From Nocardioides gansuensis (GTDB lineage: Bacteria; Actinomycetota; Actinomycetes; Propionibacteriales; Nocardioidaceae), in NCBI RefSeq assembly GCF_003076135.1, contig NZ_QDGZ01000004.1, positions 1-64,000 on the forward strand: 64,000 nt of DNA, written 5' to 3'. The translations under genes and the position numbers were made by a program. The first letter of the stretch is position 1; every line of letters starts with the position of its first letter. The notes under the pieces were generated by a model. The model was not told the origin of the DNA. It saw only the letters and a list, made by a program, of their open reading frames with translations, and did no database searches. This document shows, piece by piece, positions 1 to 7,345 of the stretch.

Positions 1-2
1 CC

Positions 3-110
3 GACGCTGCGCGAGACGCCTACCGCAACGCGGCGGCGTCCGCGGGCGTGCGGGCTCGCCCGGGCAGCCGGGTCGAGGCACGGCTGACCGAGTCGTCGCG
101 TACCGCGTGA
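3..110 (+). CDS. C-terminal end of an unidentified protein (cut by window edge)
   Basis: Reading frame 3 is open from the window edge to a TGA at 108-110 and gives 35 residues ending in ESSRTA. The composition (Ala, Arg, Asp, Glu) looks like a normal soluble protein tail, and the other two plus-strand frames hit stops at about 87 and 130. Nothing identifies a family. It could equally be a chance open stretch, because high-GC DNA rarely shows stops over 100 bases. Confidence 0.3.
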   Translation, partial: DAARDAYRNAAASAGVRARPGSRVEARLTESSRTA

Positions 111-124
111 CCGCGCAGGTCGAT

Positions 125-152
125 CAGTCCTGATCGAACAGTCCTGATCGAA
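125..152. repeat. Perfect two-copy 14-bp tandem repeat
   Basis: The unit CAGTCCTGATCGAA occurs at 125-138 and again immediately at 139-152 without a mismatch. It lies in non-coding DNA about 15 bases after the possible stop at 110. Only two copies are present, so it may be a polymerase slippage product rather than a functional element. Confidence 0.7.
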
Positions 153-465
153 GGGTCAGCAGCACCAACCGTCGCCGACCCTGCTCGTCTTGGCGCCGCC
201 GGCCTCGGCCGGGGCCACTGTGCCGACGGTGGATGTTTGAGCATGTCCGTCTCCCTCGGGGTCGGAACTCTCAAGGAATTCCCAAGAAACCCCTCCGGAA
301 TGTGACTTGCTCTGTAAAGTTCAGGTCAAGAACACTTGGCAAACTCACCTTCGCGCTACGGAACGCAGGACCTGCCGATCTCGGGACGGGAGGTCTCACG
401 ATCCTTGCGCGTGAAATTTCGGGATTCGGTGACAGACCGCGTGGTGGTCGTGCAGAATTGACATG

Positions 466-497
466 GCCCCGCAGGTGACCCGAGACACCTGCGGGGC
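466..497 (+). terminator. 12-bp hairpin upstream of the metalloprotease gene
   Basis: GCCCCGCAGGTG at 466-477 pairs perfectly with 486-497 around an 8-base loop, followed by ATTTCC. The run of T is weak, so it could be a terminator of an upstream transcript or a structured 5' leader for the gene that starts 60 bases downstream. Confidence 0.4.
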
Positions 498-556
498 ATT
501 TCCATGCAACTCTCGGGGAGCGCCGGCCGTTCCCGTTTGACCACGAGGACCGCGGC

Positions 557-1705
557 ATGAAGCTCCCAGGAAGTCCCGCCCTTCGCCACATGTGCGCCAC
601 TGTGGCTGCGACCGGCCTCGCGCTGGCGCTGGCTCCCGCATCGATGTCCGCCGGCGCCCCCGACGCCGTTGGGGATGGTGCCGCGCGCCCCGCGACGGTG
701 ACGGCCGAGTACGCCGACACGGTGCACGGGGGCGACGCGGCAGAGCTCAACCGCGCTGCGCGGATCGCGGCGACGACGCCGAAGAGCGCCGAGACCGGTG
801 CGCGCATCGTCGTCTCCGGGGTGGCCCAGGTCCAGGCGGCCCGCCACGCCCGCCCGCGGCCCGTGGAGCTGCTCGAGTCCACGTCGGCGGGCTGGCGGGT
901 CCTGGCCCGGAAGCAGACGGCCCGCACCGGTGTCTTCCGGTTCGAGGTGGGTGCCGGGTCGCAGGACCGGACGCGCTCGTTCCAGATCAGGAGCCCCCGC
1001 TTCGACGGCCTCGCCGCAGCCCACACGGGGCGGCTTCGGGTGGCCGTGGTCCGACCGCCCACCACGCCGGCCCCGACACCGGCACCGACCCCGGCACCGA
1101 CGCCTGTCGACGTGCTCACGCCTCTGGGCCTGGCGGGCGACTGGTCCTACCTGTTCGCCGCCGGCGGATCCCGCTGGAACCCGTGCACGCCCATCCGCTG
1201 GGCCTACAACCCGCAGGGCGGGTACGCCGGGTCGCTGGCCCACGTCCAGGAGGCCTTCGCGAGGATCGCCAGCCGGACGGGGTTGACCTTCGAGTACGTC
1301 GGGGAGACCACCCACGTCCACCGGACCGCGTCGATCTTCCCGGCCCACGCGGACATCGCGGTCGCCTGGTCCGACGAGGCCCAGGTCCCGGACCTGCTGG
1401 GCGGCGTCGTCGGCATCGGCGGCGGGTCGGCCCAGGCGGCTGCCGGGACGGACGTGGCCTGGAAGATGGTGCGCGGCTTCGTCCTGCTCGACCGCGGCCA
1501 CGCGCTCCGTCCGGGCTTCGACAGCTCGGGGTCGACCACGTGGGGCCAGGTGATGATGCACGAGACGCTGCACGCCCTCGGCCTCGGGCACGCGAACGGC
1601 GCCGAGCAGGTCATGCACGGCAGCGCGTCCTCCCTCAACCACAACCTGGGCGCCGGCGACCTCACGGGGATGAGCCGCATCGGTGCCGGGCCGGGCTGTC
1701 TCTGA
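557..1705 (+). CDS. Secreted zinc metalloprotease, metzincin (M10 matrixin-like)
   Basis: The protein has 382 residues and was probably exported: residues 1-30 form a signal peptide with a hydrophobic stretch followed by ASMSAGAP. The catalytic zinc motif HETLHALGLGH lies at 335-345, which is the metzincin pattern HExxHxxGxxH with the general base Glu336, followed by a likely Met-turn at Met353. A linker of repeated TPAP units at about residues 173-187 separates an N-terminal region of unknown fold (about 60-170) from the catalytic domain. An extracellular endopeptidase role follows from the family; substrate unknown. The ATG start is supported by GAGG seven bases upstream. The gene stands alone and ends before a strong hairpin at 1829-1874. 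Confidence 0.8.
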   Translation: MKLPGSPALRHMCATVAATGLALALAPASMSAGAPDAVGDGAARPATVTAEYADTVHGGDAAELNRAARIAATTPKSAETGARIVVSGVAQVQAARHARPRPVELLESTSAGWRVLARKQTARTGVFRFEVGAGSQDRTRSFQIRSPRFDGLAAAHTGRLRVAVVRPPTTPAPTPAPTPAPTPVDVLTPLGLAGDWSYLFAAGGSRWNPCTPIRWAYNPQGGYAGSLAHVQEAFARIASRTGLTFEYVGETTHVHRTASIFPAHADIAVAWSDEAQVPDLLGGVVGIGGGSAQAAAGTDVAWKMVRGFVLLDRGHALRPGFDSSGSTTWGQVMMHETLHALGLGHANGAEQVMHGSASSLNHNLGAGDLTGMSRIGAGPGCL

Positions 1706-1828
1706 GCCCTCACCGCGGCGTACCGCCGTGACATGGACATACGGGTCAGCGACGGCATCGAGCAGATGTTCCCTGGCAGCGGAGCTTCGCCCGGCGAGTG
1801 CGCGAGGTCGTTCACGTTCGCTGATTTC

Positions 1829-1874
1829 CAGAAGGGCCCCGGACCAGCCGCAACGCTGGATCGGGGCCCTTCTG
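1829..1874. terminator. Strong hairpin, probable bidirectional terminator
   Basis: Thirteen bases at 1829-1841 (CAGAAGGGCCCCG) pair perfectly with 1862-1874 around a 20-base loop. It lies between the plus-strand metalloprotease gene (stop at 1705) and the minus-strand DUF6131 gene (stop at 1960), so it can serve both transcripts. Confidence 0.65.
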
Positions 1875-1959
1875 TGCCGCCGTGTCCGGCGGAAACGGCG
1901 TTCTACGGGCAGCTGTGGCTATTGTGCAGCGGTTCCCCACGGGTCTCGCGCTTCGGCCG

Positions 1960-2115
1960 TCACCAGTAATGGCTCCGGGGACCGACCGCGCGGCCCGTCG
2001 AACCGAGGATCCACAGCAACGCCCCGACGACGACGAGGATGATGCCGATGGTCCACAGGATCGGGATGTCGAGTATCGCGCCGAGGATGAGCAGGACGAC
2101 GCCGAGGATAATCAC
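1960..2115 (-). CDS. DUF6131 family small membrane protein
   Basis: I place the start at a GTG at 2115, giving 51 residues beginning (M)IILGVVLLILG. GAGGAA lies nine bases upstream, and the family normally begins with this hydrophobic run. Two membrane-spanning segments (about residues 1-20 and 23-40, around the turn DIPILWTIG) are followed by a polar tail ending RSHYW. The ILWTIG core and the terminal H-Y-W are what I recognise of the DUF6131 family, common as an orphan gene in actinobacteria. Function unknown. An upstream ATG in frame at 2169 would add 18 residues with no ribosome binding site. Confidence 0.75.
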   Translation of the reverse strand: MIILGVVLLILGAILDIPILWTIGIILVVVGALLWILGSTGRAVGPRSHYW

Positions 2116-2290
2116 GAGCACCACTTCCTCGAGTGATGAAGGACGTTGCAGTCCTTCTGTACCCACCACGAAAATCGTTCACACGTGACGTGGTGCCTGG
2201 TCGCGGTGATCCTGCTCAGCGACGCCATCACCTTGATGCTTCGGGCCGCGCCGTTGGCGCCGCTCACGACAGCGGGAGGGGTGGGACCCG

Positions 2291-2322
2291 CGAGATACGT
2301 ACTTCGCGATACGTACGTACTT
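2291..2322. promoter_or_regulatory. Repeated GATACGTAC motif, possible operator
   Basis: GATACGTAC occurs at 2294-2302 and 2308-2316, 14 bases apart, and the palindrome TACGTA occurs three times (2296-2301, 2310-2315, 2314-2319). The cluster lies about 80 bases before the small gene at 2404. The spacing of just over one helical turn suggests protein binding; no regulator is identified. Confidence 0.4.
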
Positions 2323-2403
2323 AGATGCGTAGTCCTGCGGTCGTCGAGCCTGCGTCGTGGAGGTTCAGTGGGTTAAGAACAGAGTCCACGAGACGAGGCA
2401 GCC

Positions 2404-2610
2404 ATGCAGACCGCACGCCACGACAACTCGACGGCCACGCCGACATATCCAGCTCATCGGGAGCGCGACATCACGTGGCGCACCGAGGTCGCTGCCCAGG
2501 ACGAGTTCCAGAGCCTGCTCGCCAAGATCCGCAGCGCCGGCGGCACCATCACACGCACGTGTCCGTGCCCCGACGGCTTCCTGGTCACCTACGTCACCTG
2601 CGGGACCTGA
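2404..2610 (+). CDS. Small protein of unknown function (68 aa)
   Basis: ATG is preceded by GAGG seven bases upstream (CGAGACGAGGCAGCC), which supports translation. The product is hydrophilic, with no signal peptide or membrane segment. The C-terminal half contains RTCPCPDGFLVTYVTCGT, in which three cysteines (CPC and a later C) could bind metal or pair. A tiny second ORF starts four bases downstream, and an SGNH hydrolase follows, so the three may form one transcript. No family recognised. Confidence 0.5.
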   Translation: MQTARHDNSTATPTYPAHRERDITWRTEVAAQDEFQSLLAKIRSAGGTITRTCPCPDGFLVTYVTCGT

Positions 2611-2614
2611 GCCG

Positions 2615-2716
2615 ATGGATCACGAGATTCTCACCCCCGAAGAGGCAGCCGAGGCTGCCGCATGGTGGCGCCAGGCGTTCCTGGCCCTCGAAGACCCCGA
2701 TGTCGAGGCCCCGTGA
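2615..2716 (+). CDS. Tiny acidic ORF (33 aa), possibly coupled
   Basis: ATG lies four bases after the stop of the previous small gene and opens a 33-residue frame rich in Glu and Ala, beginning MDHEILTPEEAAEAAAWW and predicted to be helical. The amino acid composition is sensible for a real peptide and it sits tightly between two genes. There is no clear ribosome binding site, so translation would depend on coupling. No family recognised. Confidence 0.4.
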   Translation: MDHEILTPEEAAEAAAWWRQAFLALEDPDVEAP

Positions 2717-2726
2717 GCACGGGCAG

Positions 2727-3611
2727 ATGAGTGGTGAAGAAGCCCAGGGCTACGACGACCACCGGTCCGGACGCGCACGGCACCCGAAGGCCCGGGACTA
2801 CATCCGGTTCGCAGCGCTTGGGGACTCCGCCTCCTGCGGGGTGGGCGACGCGACGCCCCACGGGTGGCGTGGCTGGGCACAGCTGCTGGCCGACTCGATC
2901 GCGGTGGACCACCATGTGTCGTTCTGCAAGGTAGCCGTGCCGGGCGCAACGATCGAAGACGTGCGACGAGACCAGCTGCAGCCGGCCCTCGACCACCGCC
3001 CGGTCATCGCCTCTCTGATCGTCGGTCTCAATGACGTCATGCGCTCCACCTGGGACCCCCACCAGATCCGCGAGGACCTGCTGTACTGCGCGGCCGCGCT
3101 CGCGGGCCAAGGCGCCCTCGTGGTCACCGTCCGATTCCATGACCACACTCGCGTGCTCGGCCTGCCCGCCCTGCTGGCCCGGCCCATGCGCCGCCGGATC
3201 GAGGCGCTCAACCGGATCTACGACGAGGTCCACGAGCGCTACGGCACGACGCGGCTCGACCTGGCCGCCGATCCCATGGTCTACTCCCGCGCACTCTGGG
3301 CCGCGGACCGACTCCATCCCTCCGAGCTCGGCCACCGCCGACTGGCCCGGAGCATCGGCCAACTACTCGCGGATGAGGGCCTGGCACTCCGGCTTCCCTC
3401 AGTGACCTGCACCGGTACCGCGCCCTCCCGCCGGGACCTCGCCCGGTCCCTGGTCACCGAGATCGCGCCCTGGCTCGCCCGAAGGGTCCGCGACCTTGCG
3501 CCCTGGGCCGCACGCGTGGCGATCGCGCAGCCCGCGTGTGGGTGGCTGCTTCGGCTGGCCACATGTCGTCTCAGCATCGAGACCGCACCGAGACCATCAG
3601 CTACTGGGTGA
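2727..3611 (+). CDS. SGNH/GDSL-family hydrolase
   Basis: The 294-residue product has the SGNH blocks in order: GDSAS at 32-36 with nucleophile Ser34, GLNDV (block III Asn) near 97, and DRLHP with the catalytic pair Asp194 and His197. Families with this layout are esterases, lipases or deacetylases; the substrate cannot be told here. There is no signal peptide, so it is probably cytoplasmic. The last 90 residues after the catalytic core are Arg- and Ala-rich and are not part of the usual fold. The ATG at 2727 is chosen because the hydrolase fold begins soon after; the ribosome binding site is poor, which fits coupling to the tiny ORF ten bases upstream. Confidence 0.75.
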   Translation: MSGEEAQGYDDHRSGRARHPKARDYIRFAALGDSASCGVGDATPHGWRGWAQLLADSIAVDHHVSFCKVAVPGATIEDVRRDQLQPALDHRPVIASLIVGLNDVMRSTWDPHQIREDLLYCAAALAGQGALVVTVRFHDHTRVLGLPALLARPMRRRIEALNRIYDEVHERYGTTRLDLAADPMVYSRALWAADRLHPSELGHRRLARSIGQLLADEGLALRLPSVTCTGTAPSRRDLARSLVTEIAPWLARRVRDLAPWAARVAIAQPACGWLLRLATCRLSIETAPRPSATG

Positions 3612-3715
3612 ACCCCCGGTCATCCACGCCGGGCAGCGCGATCGAACAGCACTCGAGCAGCACTAGGGACTGACGACTCGGGAGGCCTGCCCTGCCGGGT
3701 TGCGCGACGGGAAAT

Positions 3716-3756
3716 GCGACAACCTCGGTCTGCGACTCGCAGACCGAGGCTGTCGC
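3716..3756 (-). terminator. Hairpin terminator of the tct operon
   Basis: The arm 3716-3732 pairs with 3740-3756 with one mismatch around a 7-base loop, giving a 16-pair stem. It lies 17 bases beyond the stop of the universal stress protein gene, the last gene of the minus-strand transporter operon, and may also stop transcription coming from the hydrolase gene on the plus strand. Confidence 0.7.
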
Positions 3757-3772
3757 ACCACCGGTGCAAGGG

Positions 3773-4171
3773 TCAGGCGGCTGGCTTGACCGCCAGCACG
3801 GCGCACTCGGCGCCGAGGAGGATCCGCTGCGCGACGCTGCCCATGATCAGCTTGCCCACCGGGCTGCGCCGGCGCAGGCCGATCACGATGAGGTCGGCGT
3901 CGACCTCGTTCGCCACCGCGAGGACCTGGTCACCGACGTCGGCGCCCAGGGAGCGTCGTACGTCGACGTCGACGCCGTCTTCCTTGGCCCGCGACGTCAG
4001 CGCCGTGAGCTGCTCGTCGGTGGCGTAGCGGTCGTCGACGAGGGCGTCGCCGCGAGTCGCGTTCACCACCACGACCCGGCCGTCCCGGTGCCGTGCCTCC
4101 TCGACGGCCCGCGCCAGGGCGGCCTCGCCGTAGGCGTCGGGACTCCACCCGACGACGATCGTCTTGCTCAT
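3773..4171 (-). CDS. Universal stress protein (UspA family), last gene of tct operon
   Basis: The 132 residues form one Usp domain: the start [11 protein letters not shown], the core [12 protein letters not shown], and the end [12 protein letters not shown] are typical. In the ATP-binding signature G-2x-G-9x-G-S/T, the first Gly (98) and the final Gly111-Ser112 are present but the second Gly is Arg101, so nucleotide binding is not assured. The ATG overlaps the tctA stop (ATGA), which implies translational coupling with the transporter. Its role with tricarboxylate uptake is not known; Usp proteins often sense nucleotides or regulate partner transporters. Confidence 0.85.
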   Translation of the reverse strand: MSKTIVVGWSPDAYGEAALARAVEEARHRDGRVVVVNATRGDALVDDRYATDEQLTALTSRAKEDGVDVDVRRSLGADVGDQVLAVANEVDADLIVIGLRRRSPVGKLIMGSVAQRILLGAECAVLAVKPAA

Positions 4172-5730
4172 CGCTCCACCTCTTCCTTGTCAGCGCTGTG
4201 CTCGTGCTCGTGCTCGTGCTCGAGCTCGGCCGCCACTGCCGCGGGCGCCGGCCGCACCGCCCGCAGCACCAGTGGTGCCACCACGGCGAGGGCGACGATC
4301 ACGTAGACCACGATGGCCAGCGGCTCGCTCCACAGGCCGGAGACCTCACCGCCGGAGATCGCCATCGCCTCGCGCAGCCGGAACTCCATCAGCGGGCCGA
4401 GGATGACGCCGAGGATCAGCGGCAGCACCGGCAGCCCGAAGCGCCTCATCAGCAGGCCCAGCAGGCCGAGCAGCAGCAGGAGGAACAGGTCGAAGGCCTG
4501 CATGTTGGCGGCGTAGGCGCCCAGGGCGGCGAAGAACAGGATGCCGGCGTAGAGCTGCGGCCGCGGGATGCGCAGCAGCTTGGCCCACAGGGGCGCCAGC
4601 GGCAGGTTGAGGACGAGCAGCAGCGCGTTGCCGATCAGCAGGCTGGCGAGCAGCGCCCACACGAGCTCGGGCTGGTCCGTCATCAGCGACGGGCCCGGCT
4701 CGATCCCGTAGCCCTGCAGGGCGGCCAGCATCACCGCGGACGTGGCCGTCACCGGCAGGCCGAGCGCCAGCAGCGGGACGAACGTGCCAGCAGCCGAGGC
4801 GTTGTTGGCCGCCTCGGGGCCGGCGACGCCCTCGATCGCGCCCTTGCCGAACTCGTCCTGGCCCTTGCGGGCGGCCAGCTTCTTCTCGGTCAGGTAGGAC
4901 AGGAACGTCGGGATCTCGGCGCCGCCTGCTGGGATCGCGCCGAACGGGAACCCGTAGGCCGTGCCGCGCAGCCATGGCCCCCACGAGCGTCGTACGTCGC
5001 CACCACTCATCCACGGCCGGCCGACCGGGACCACGTGCAGCGGGGCACGACGCAGGTGTGCGGCGACCCACAAGGCCTCGCCGAGGGCGAAGATGCCGAC
5101 GGCGACCACCACGATGTCGATCCGGTCCGCCAGCAGCGGCTGGTCGAAGCTGAGCCGCTGCTGGCCGGTGTTGAGGTCCAGGCCGACCAGGCCGATGGTG
5201 AGCCCGAGGAAGAGGGCGATGAAGCCGCGCAGCCACGAGTGGCCCAGCACGCTTGTCACCATCACCATGGCAAGCACCATCAGCGCGAAGTACGACGGCG
5301 CGCCGATCTCGACGGCGACGCTGGCCAGGGCGGGAGCGAAGAACACCACGAGCATCGTGCCGATCGTGCCGGCGATGAACGAGCCGACGGCCGCCGTGGC
5401 GAGGGCCTGGGCGGCCCGGCCACGGCGGGCCATCAGGTTGCCCTCCAGCGCCGTCATCACCGACGCCGACTCGCCCGGGGTGTTGAGCAGGATCGCGGTG
5501 GTCGAGCCGCCGTACATCCCGCCGTAGTAGATGCCGGCGAACATGATGAACGCCGCGACCGGGTCGAGCCCGTAGGTGACCGGCAGCAGGAGCGCGACCG
5601 CCATGGCCGGGCCGATGCCGGGGAGCACGCCGACGAACGTGCCGAGCAGCACGCCGATGGCGGCGTAGAGCAGGTTCATCGGGGTCAGGACGGACGCGAA
5701 CCCGTCGAGCAGCAGCGAGAGGCTCTCCAT
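4168..5730 (-). CDS. tctA: Tripartite tricarboxylate transporter, large permease TctA
   Basis: The 520-residue, mostly hydrophobic protein has the TctA hallmarks: [19 protein letters not shown] near the N-terminus, [20 protein letters not shown] around residue 75, and a repeat of this fold in the second half ([38 protein letters not shown]). It forms the main membrane channel with TctB and takes substrate from TctC. The cytoplasmic tail (503-520) carries four Glu-His pairs before SADKEE, which is unusual. ATG at 5730 is preferred; it shares one base with the tctB stop, and a GTG at 5733 is the alternative. Confidence 0.93.
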   Translation of the reverse strand: MESLSLLLDGFASVLTPMNLLYAAIGVLLGTFVGVLPGIGPAMAVALLLPVTYGLDPVAAFIMFAGIYYGGMYGGSTTAILLNTPGESASVMTALEGNLMARRGRAAQALATAAVGSFIAGTIGTMLVVFFAPALASVAVEIGAPSYFALMVLAMVMVTSVLGHSWLRGFIALFLGLTIGLVGLDLNTGQQRLSFDQPLLADRIDIVVVAVGIFALGEALWVAAHLRRAPLHVVPVGRPWMSGGDVRRSWGPWLRGTAYGFPFGAIPAGGAEIPTFLSYLTEKKLAARKGQDEFGKGAIEGVAGPEAANNASAAGTFVPLLALGLPVTATSAVMLAALQGYGIEPGPSLMTDQPELVWALLASLLIGNALLLVLNLPLAPLWAKLLRIPRPQLYAGILFFAALGAYAANMQAFDLFLLLLLGLLGLLMRRFGLPVLPLILGVILGPLMEFRLREAMAISGGEVSGLWSEPLAIVVYVIVALAVVAPLVLRAVRPAPAAVAAELEHEHEHEHSADKEEVER

Positions 5731-6248
5731 CACAGCACCCCGTCCAAGATCCCGGGGGACAGCGCGACGCCCAGCACCTCATGGAAGAAGTACCAGCTCG
5801 TCACCGACAGCACGGCGCCCACGAGCACATCACGCACCACCGTGCGGCTGCCCAGCGCCCAGGCGGAGCCGGCGAACAGGATCGCGCCGCTCACCGCCCA
5901 GCCGAGGAAGCTGACGGTCAGCACGGTGAAGGCAAGCACGCCCACCAGGGTCAGCACGGTGCGCCAGTCGGCGGGCTGGGAGAGGTCGATGTCCTCGCCT
6001 GCCTCGGCCTCAGGCACGTCGCCGCGCAGGGTCGCGACGACGAGCAGCACGGCGAGCAGGAAGGTGCCCGCGCCGATGACGTAGGGGAACAGGCGCGGAC
6101 CGACGGGGTCGCCGAAGCCGACCCGCAGCGTGGTCGCGTCGTAGAAGGTGTAGGCGCCGACGACCGCGAGCAGCGCAGCCAGGCCCAGCTGGGCCTTGTC
6201 GCGTCTCGGCGTGGTCGGTGCACCAGGGGATGTGGTCACGGTGCTCAC
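5730..6248 (-). CDS. tctB: Tripartite tricarboxylate transporter, small permease TctB
   Basis: A 172-residue protein with four predicted membrane segments, starting with a short cytoplasmic arm rich in Thr and Pro. The phrase [16 protein letters not shown] after the first segment is the usual TctB signature. The GTG start at 6248 overlaps the tctC stop (GTGA) and gives the usual family length; an open frame continues upstream but lies inside tctC. It partners TctA in proton- or sodium-driven carboxylate uptake. Confidence 0.9.
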   Translation of the reverse strand: MSTVTTSPGAPTTPRRDKAQLGLAALLAVVGAYTFYDATTLRVGFGDPVGPRLFPYVIGAGTFLLAVLLVVATLRGDVPEAEAGEDIDLSQPADWRTVLTLVGVLAFTVLTVSFLGWAVSGAILFAGSAWALGSRTVVRDVLVGAVLSVTSWYFFHEVLGVALSPGILDGVL

Positions 6249-7234
6249 AGCAGGTCCAGCTCCTTCAGGGTGGTGGCGACGCGCTCGTCCTGCTCGCGCA
6301 GGAACTGGGTGAACTCGTCGCCGGTCTTGAACTCGTCGATCCAGCCGTAGTCCTCGAGGGCCTGCTGCCACTCCGGGGACTCGTGCATCTCCTCGAGCAT
6401 CGCGATCAGCTCGGCGCGGCGCTCCTCGCTGATGCCGGGCGGGGCGAGCACCCCGCGCCAGTTGGTGAAGACCAGGTCGATGCCGGACTCCTTCAGGGTG
6501 GGCGCCTCGGACACGACGTCGCCCGTGAGCCGCTCCTCACCCGAGACCGCGAGGAGCCGCAGCTCGCCCGAGGAGAGCTGCCCCTCGAACTCGCCGACAC
6601 CGGAGAACCCGACGTCGATCTTGTGGCCGAGCAACGCGCTGGTCAGCGGGCCGCCGCCGTCGTAGACGACGTACCGGACGTCACGCGGGTCCATGCCGAC
6701 CGCGCCCGCCAGCTGCATCGGGAAGAGGTGGTCGGGCCCACCGGGGGAGGAGCCGCCGCCGATCACGATTGACGACGGGTCGGCCTTCCAGGCGGCCACG
6801 AGGTCGTCGATGGTCTTGTACGGCGAGTCCGCGGGCACGAGGACGCCTTCCTGGTCCTCGATGAGCTGTGCCAGCGGCGTCGCGTCGTGCATCTTGTGCG
6901 GCGCGCCGAACGAGTAGAGCGAGCCGACGACGCCGAGCCCGGCCGTCATCATCGTGCGCTCGTCGCCCTCGGCGTTCATCAGCCGCGTCATCGCGACCGA
7001 GCCGCCGGCGCCGATCACGTTCGTCACCTCGAACGAGCCGCCGGTGATGTCGCGGTGCTCGAGCACCGCGACGGCAGCACGTCCGGTCTGGTCGTAGCCG
7101 CCACCGGGGCTGTTGGGGATGAGCATCGTCATGTCGGCGCTCTCGGCGCCGCGCGTGACTCCGCAGCCGGTGGTGAGCACGAGCGCGAGGACGAGGGCGA
7201 GGCCACTCGCCAGCCGTCTCGGGCGGGGGACCAT
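6245..7234 (-). CDS. tctC: Tripartite tricarboxylate transporter substrate-binding lipoprotein TctC
   Basis: The 329-residue protein has a lipoprotein signal (Arg-rich start, hydrophobic core, lipobox LTTGC with Cys24), so it is tethered outside the membrane. The mature part fits TctC/Bug receptors: IPNSPGGGYDQTGR, the loop VIGAGGSVAMTRL, and GGGSSPGGPDH, which in the family line the carboxylate site. The exact ligand (citrate, tricarballylate or another) cannot be read off. AGGAG stands seven bases before the ATG. It is the first gene of the tctC-tctB-tctA-usp operon and faces the two-component genes. Confidence 0.92.
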   Translation of the reverse strand: MVPRPRRLASGLALVLALVLTTGCGVTRGAESADMTMLIPNSPGGGYDQTGRAAVAVLEHRDITGGSFEVTNVIGAGGSVAMTRLMNAEGDERTMMTAGLGVVGSLYSFGAPHKMHDATPLAQLIEDQEGVLVPADSPYKTIDDLVAAWKADPSSIVIGGGSSPGGPDHLFPMQLAGAVGMDPRDVRYVVYDGGGPLTSALLGHKIDVGFSGVGEFEGQLSSGELRLLAVSGEERLTGDVVSEAPTLKESGIDLVFTNWRGVLAPPGISEERRAELIAMLEEMHESPEWQQALEDYGWIDEFKTGDEFTQFLREQDERVATTLKELDLL

Positions 7235-7345
7235 GTCGTCTCCTGGGGGTCGGGGGATGGAACGTCGCGCGAGGCGACCTCTCCTGATGGTGGAGACTGC
7301 ATGTGGCGGTCGTCACGCTTGGGTAAGCAATGGAGGTAGTGGAAC
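7235..7345. promoter_or_regulatory. Divergent promoter region between tct operon and its two-component system
   Basis: The 111 bases between the tctC start and the kinase start must hold both promoters. A short inverted repeat GTCGC/GCGAC at 7264-7268 and 7274-7278 could be a response regulator site. GGAGGT at 7332-7337 is the ribosome binding site for the kinase. No clear -10 or -35 pair was found. Confidence 0.4.

Larger units (their letters stand above)
111..556. other. Long non-coding stretch with lower-GC segment
   Basis: No convincing gene is visible on either strand across these 446 bases. The part from about 280 to 430 looks visibly less GC-rich than the surroundings. The stretch holds a two-copy 14-bp tandem repeat (125-152) and a 12-bp hairpin (466-497). 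A TTGACA at 458-463 resembles a -35 box, but I see no good -10 box at the matching distance. It probably contains the end of an upstream unit and the promoter of the metalloprotease gene at 557. Confidence 0.5.

Noticed and set aside
233..478. 81-codon plus-strand frame before the metalloprotease
   Set aside because: No start signal, composition unlike neighbours, and it covers the presumed promoter region.
1063..1110. Repeated CACCGACCCCGG-like units in the metalloprotease gene
   Set aside because: They encode the TPAP linker and keep the reading frame; no separate element is needed.
1733..1969. 78-codon plus-strand frame after the metalloprotease
   Set aside because: It runs through a perfect terminator hairpin, has no ribosome binding site and no recognisable features.
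4093..6084. Long open frame on the plus strand (663 codons) across the tct operon
   Set aside because: It is rich in Gln, Arg, His and Asp, has no domain motif, and lies antisense to tctA and tctB, whose motifs are clear.
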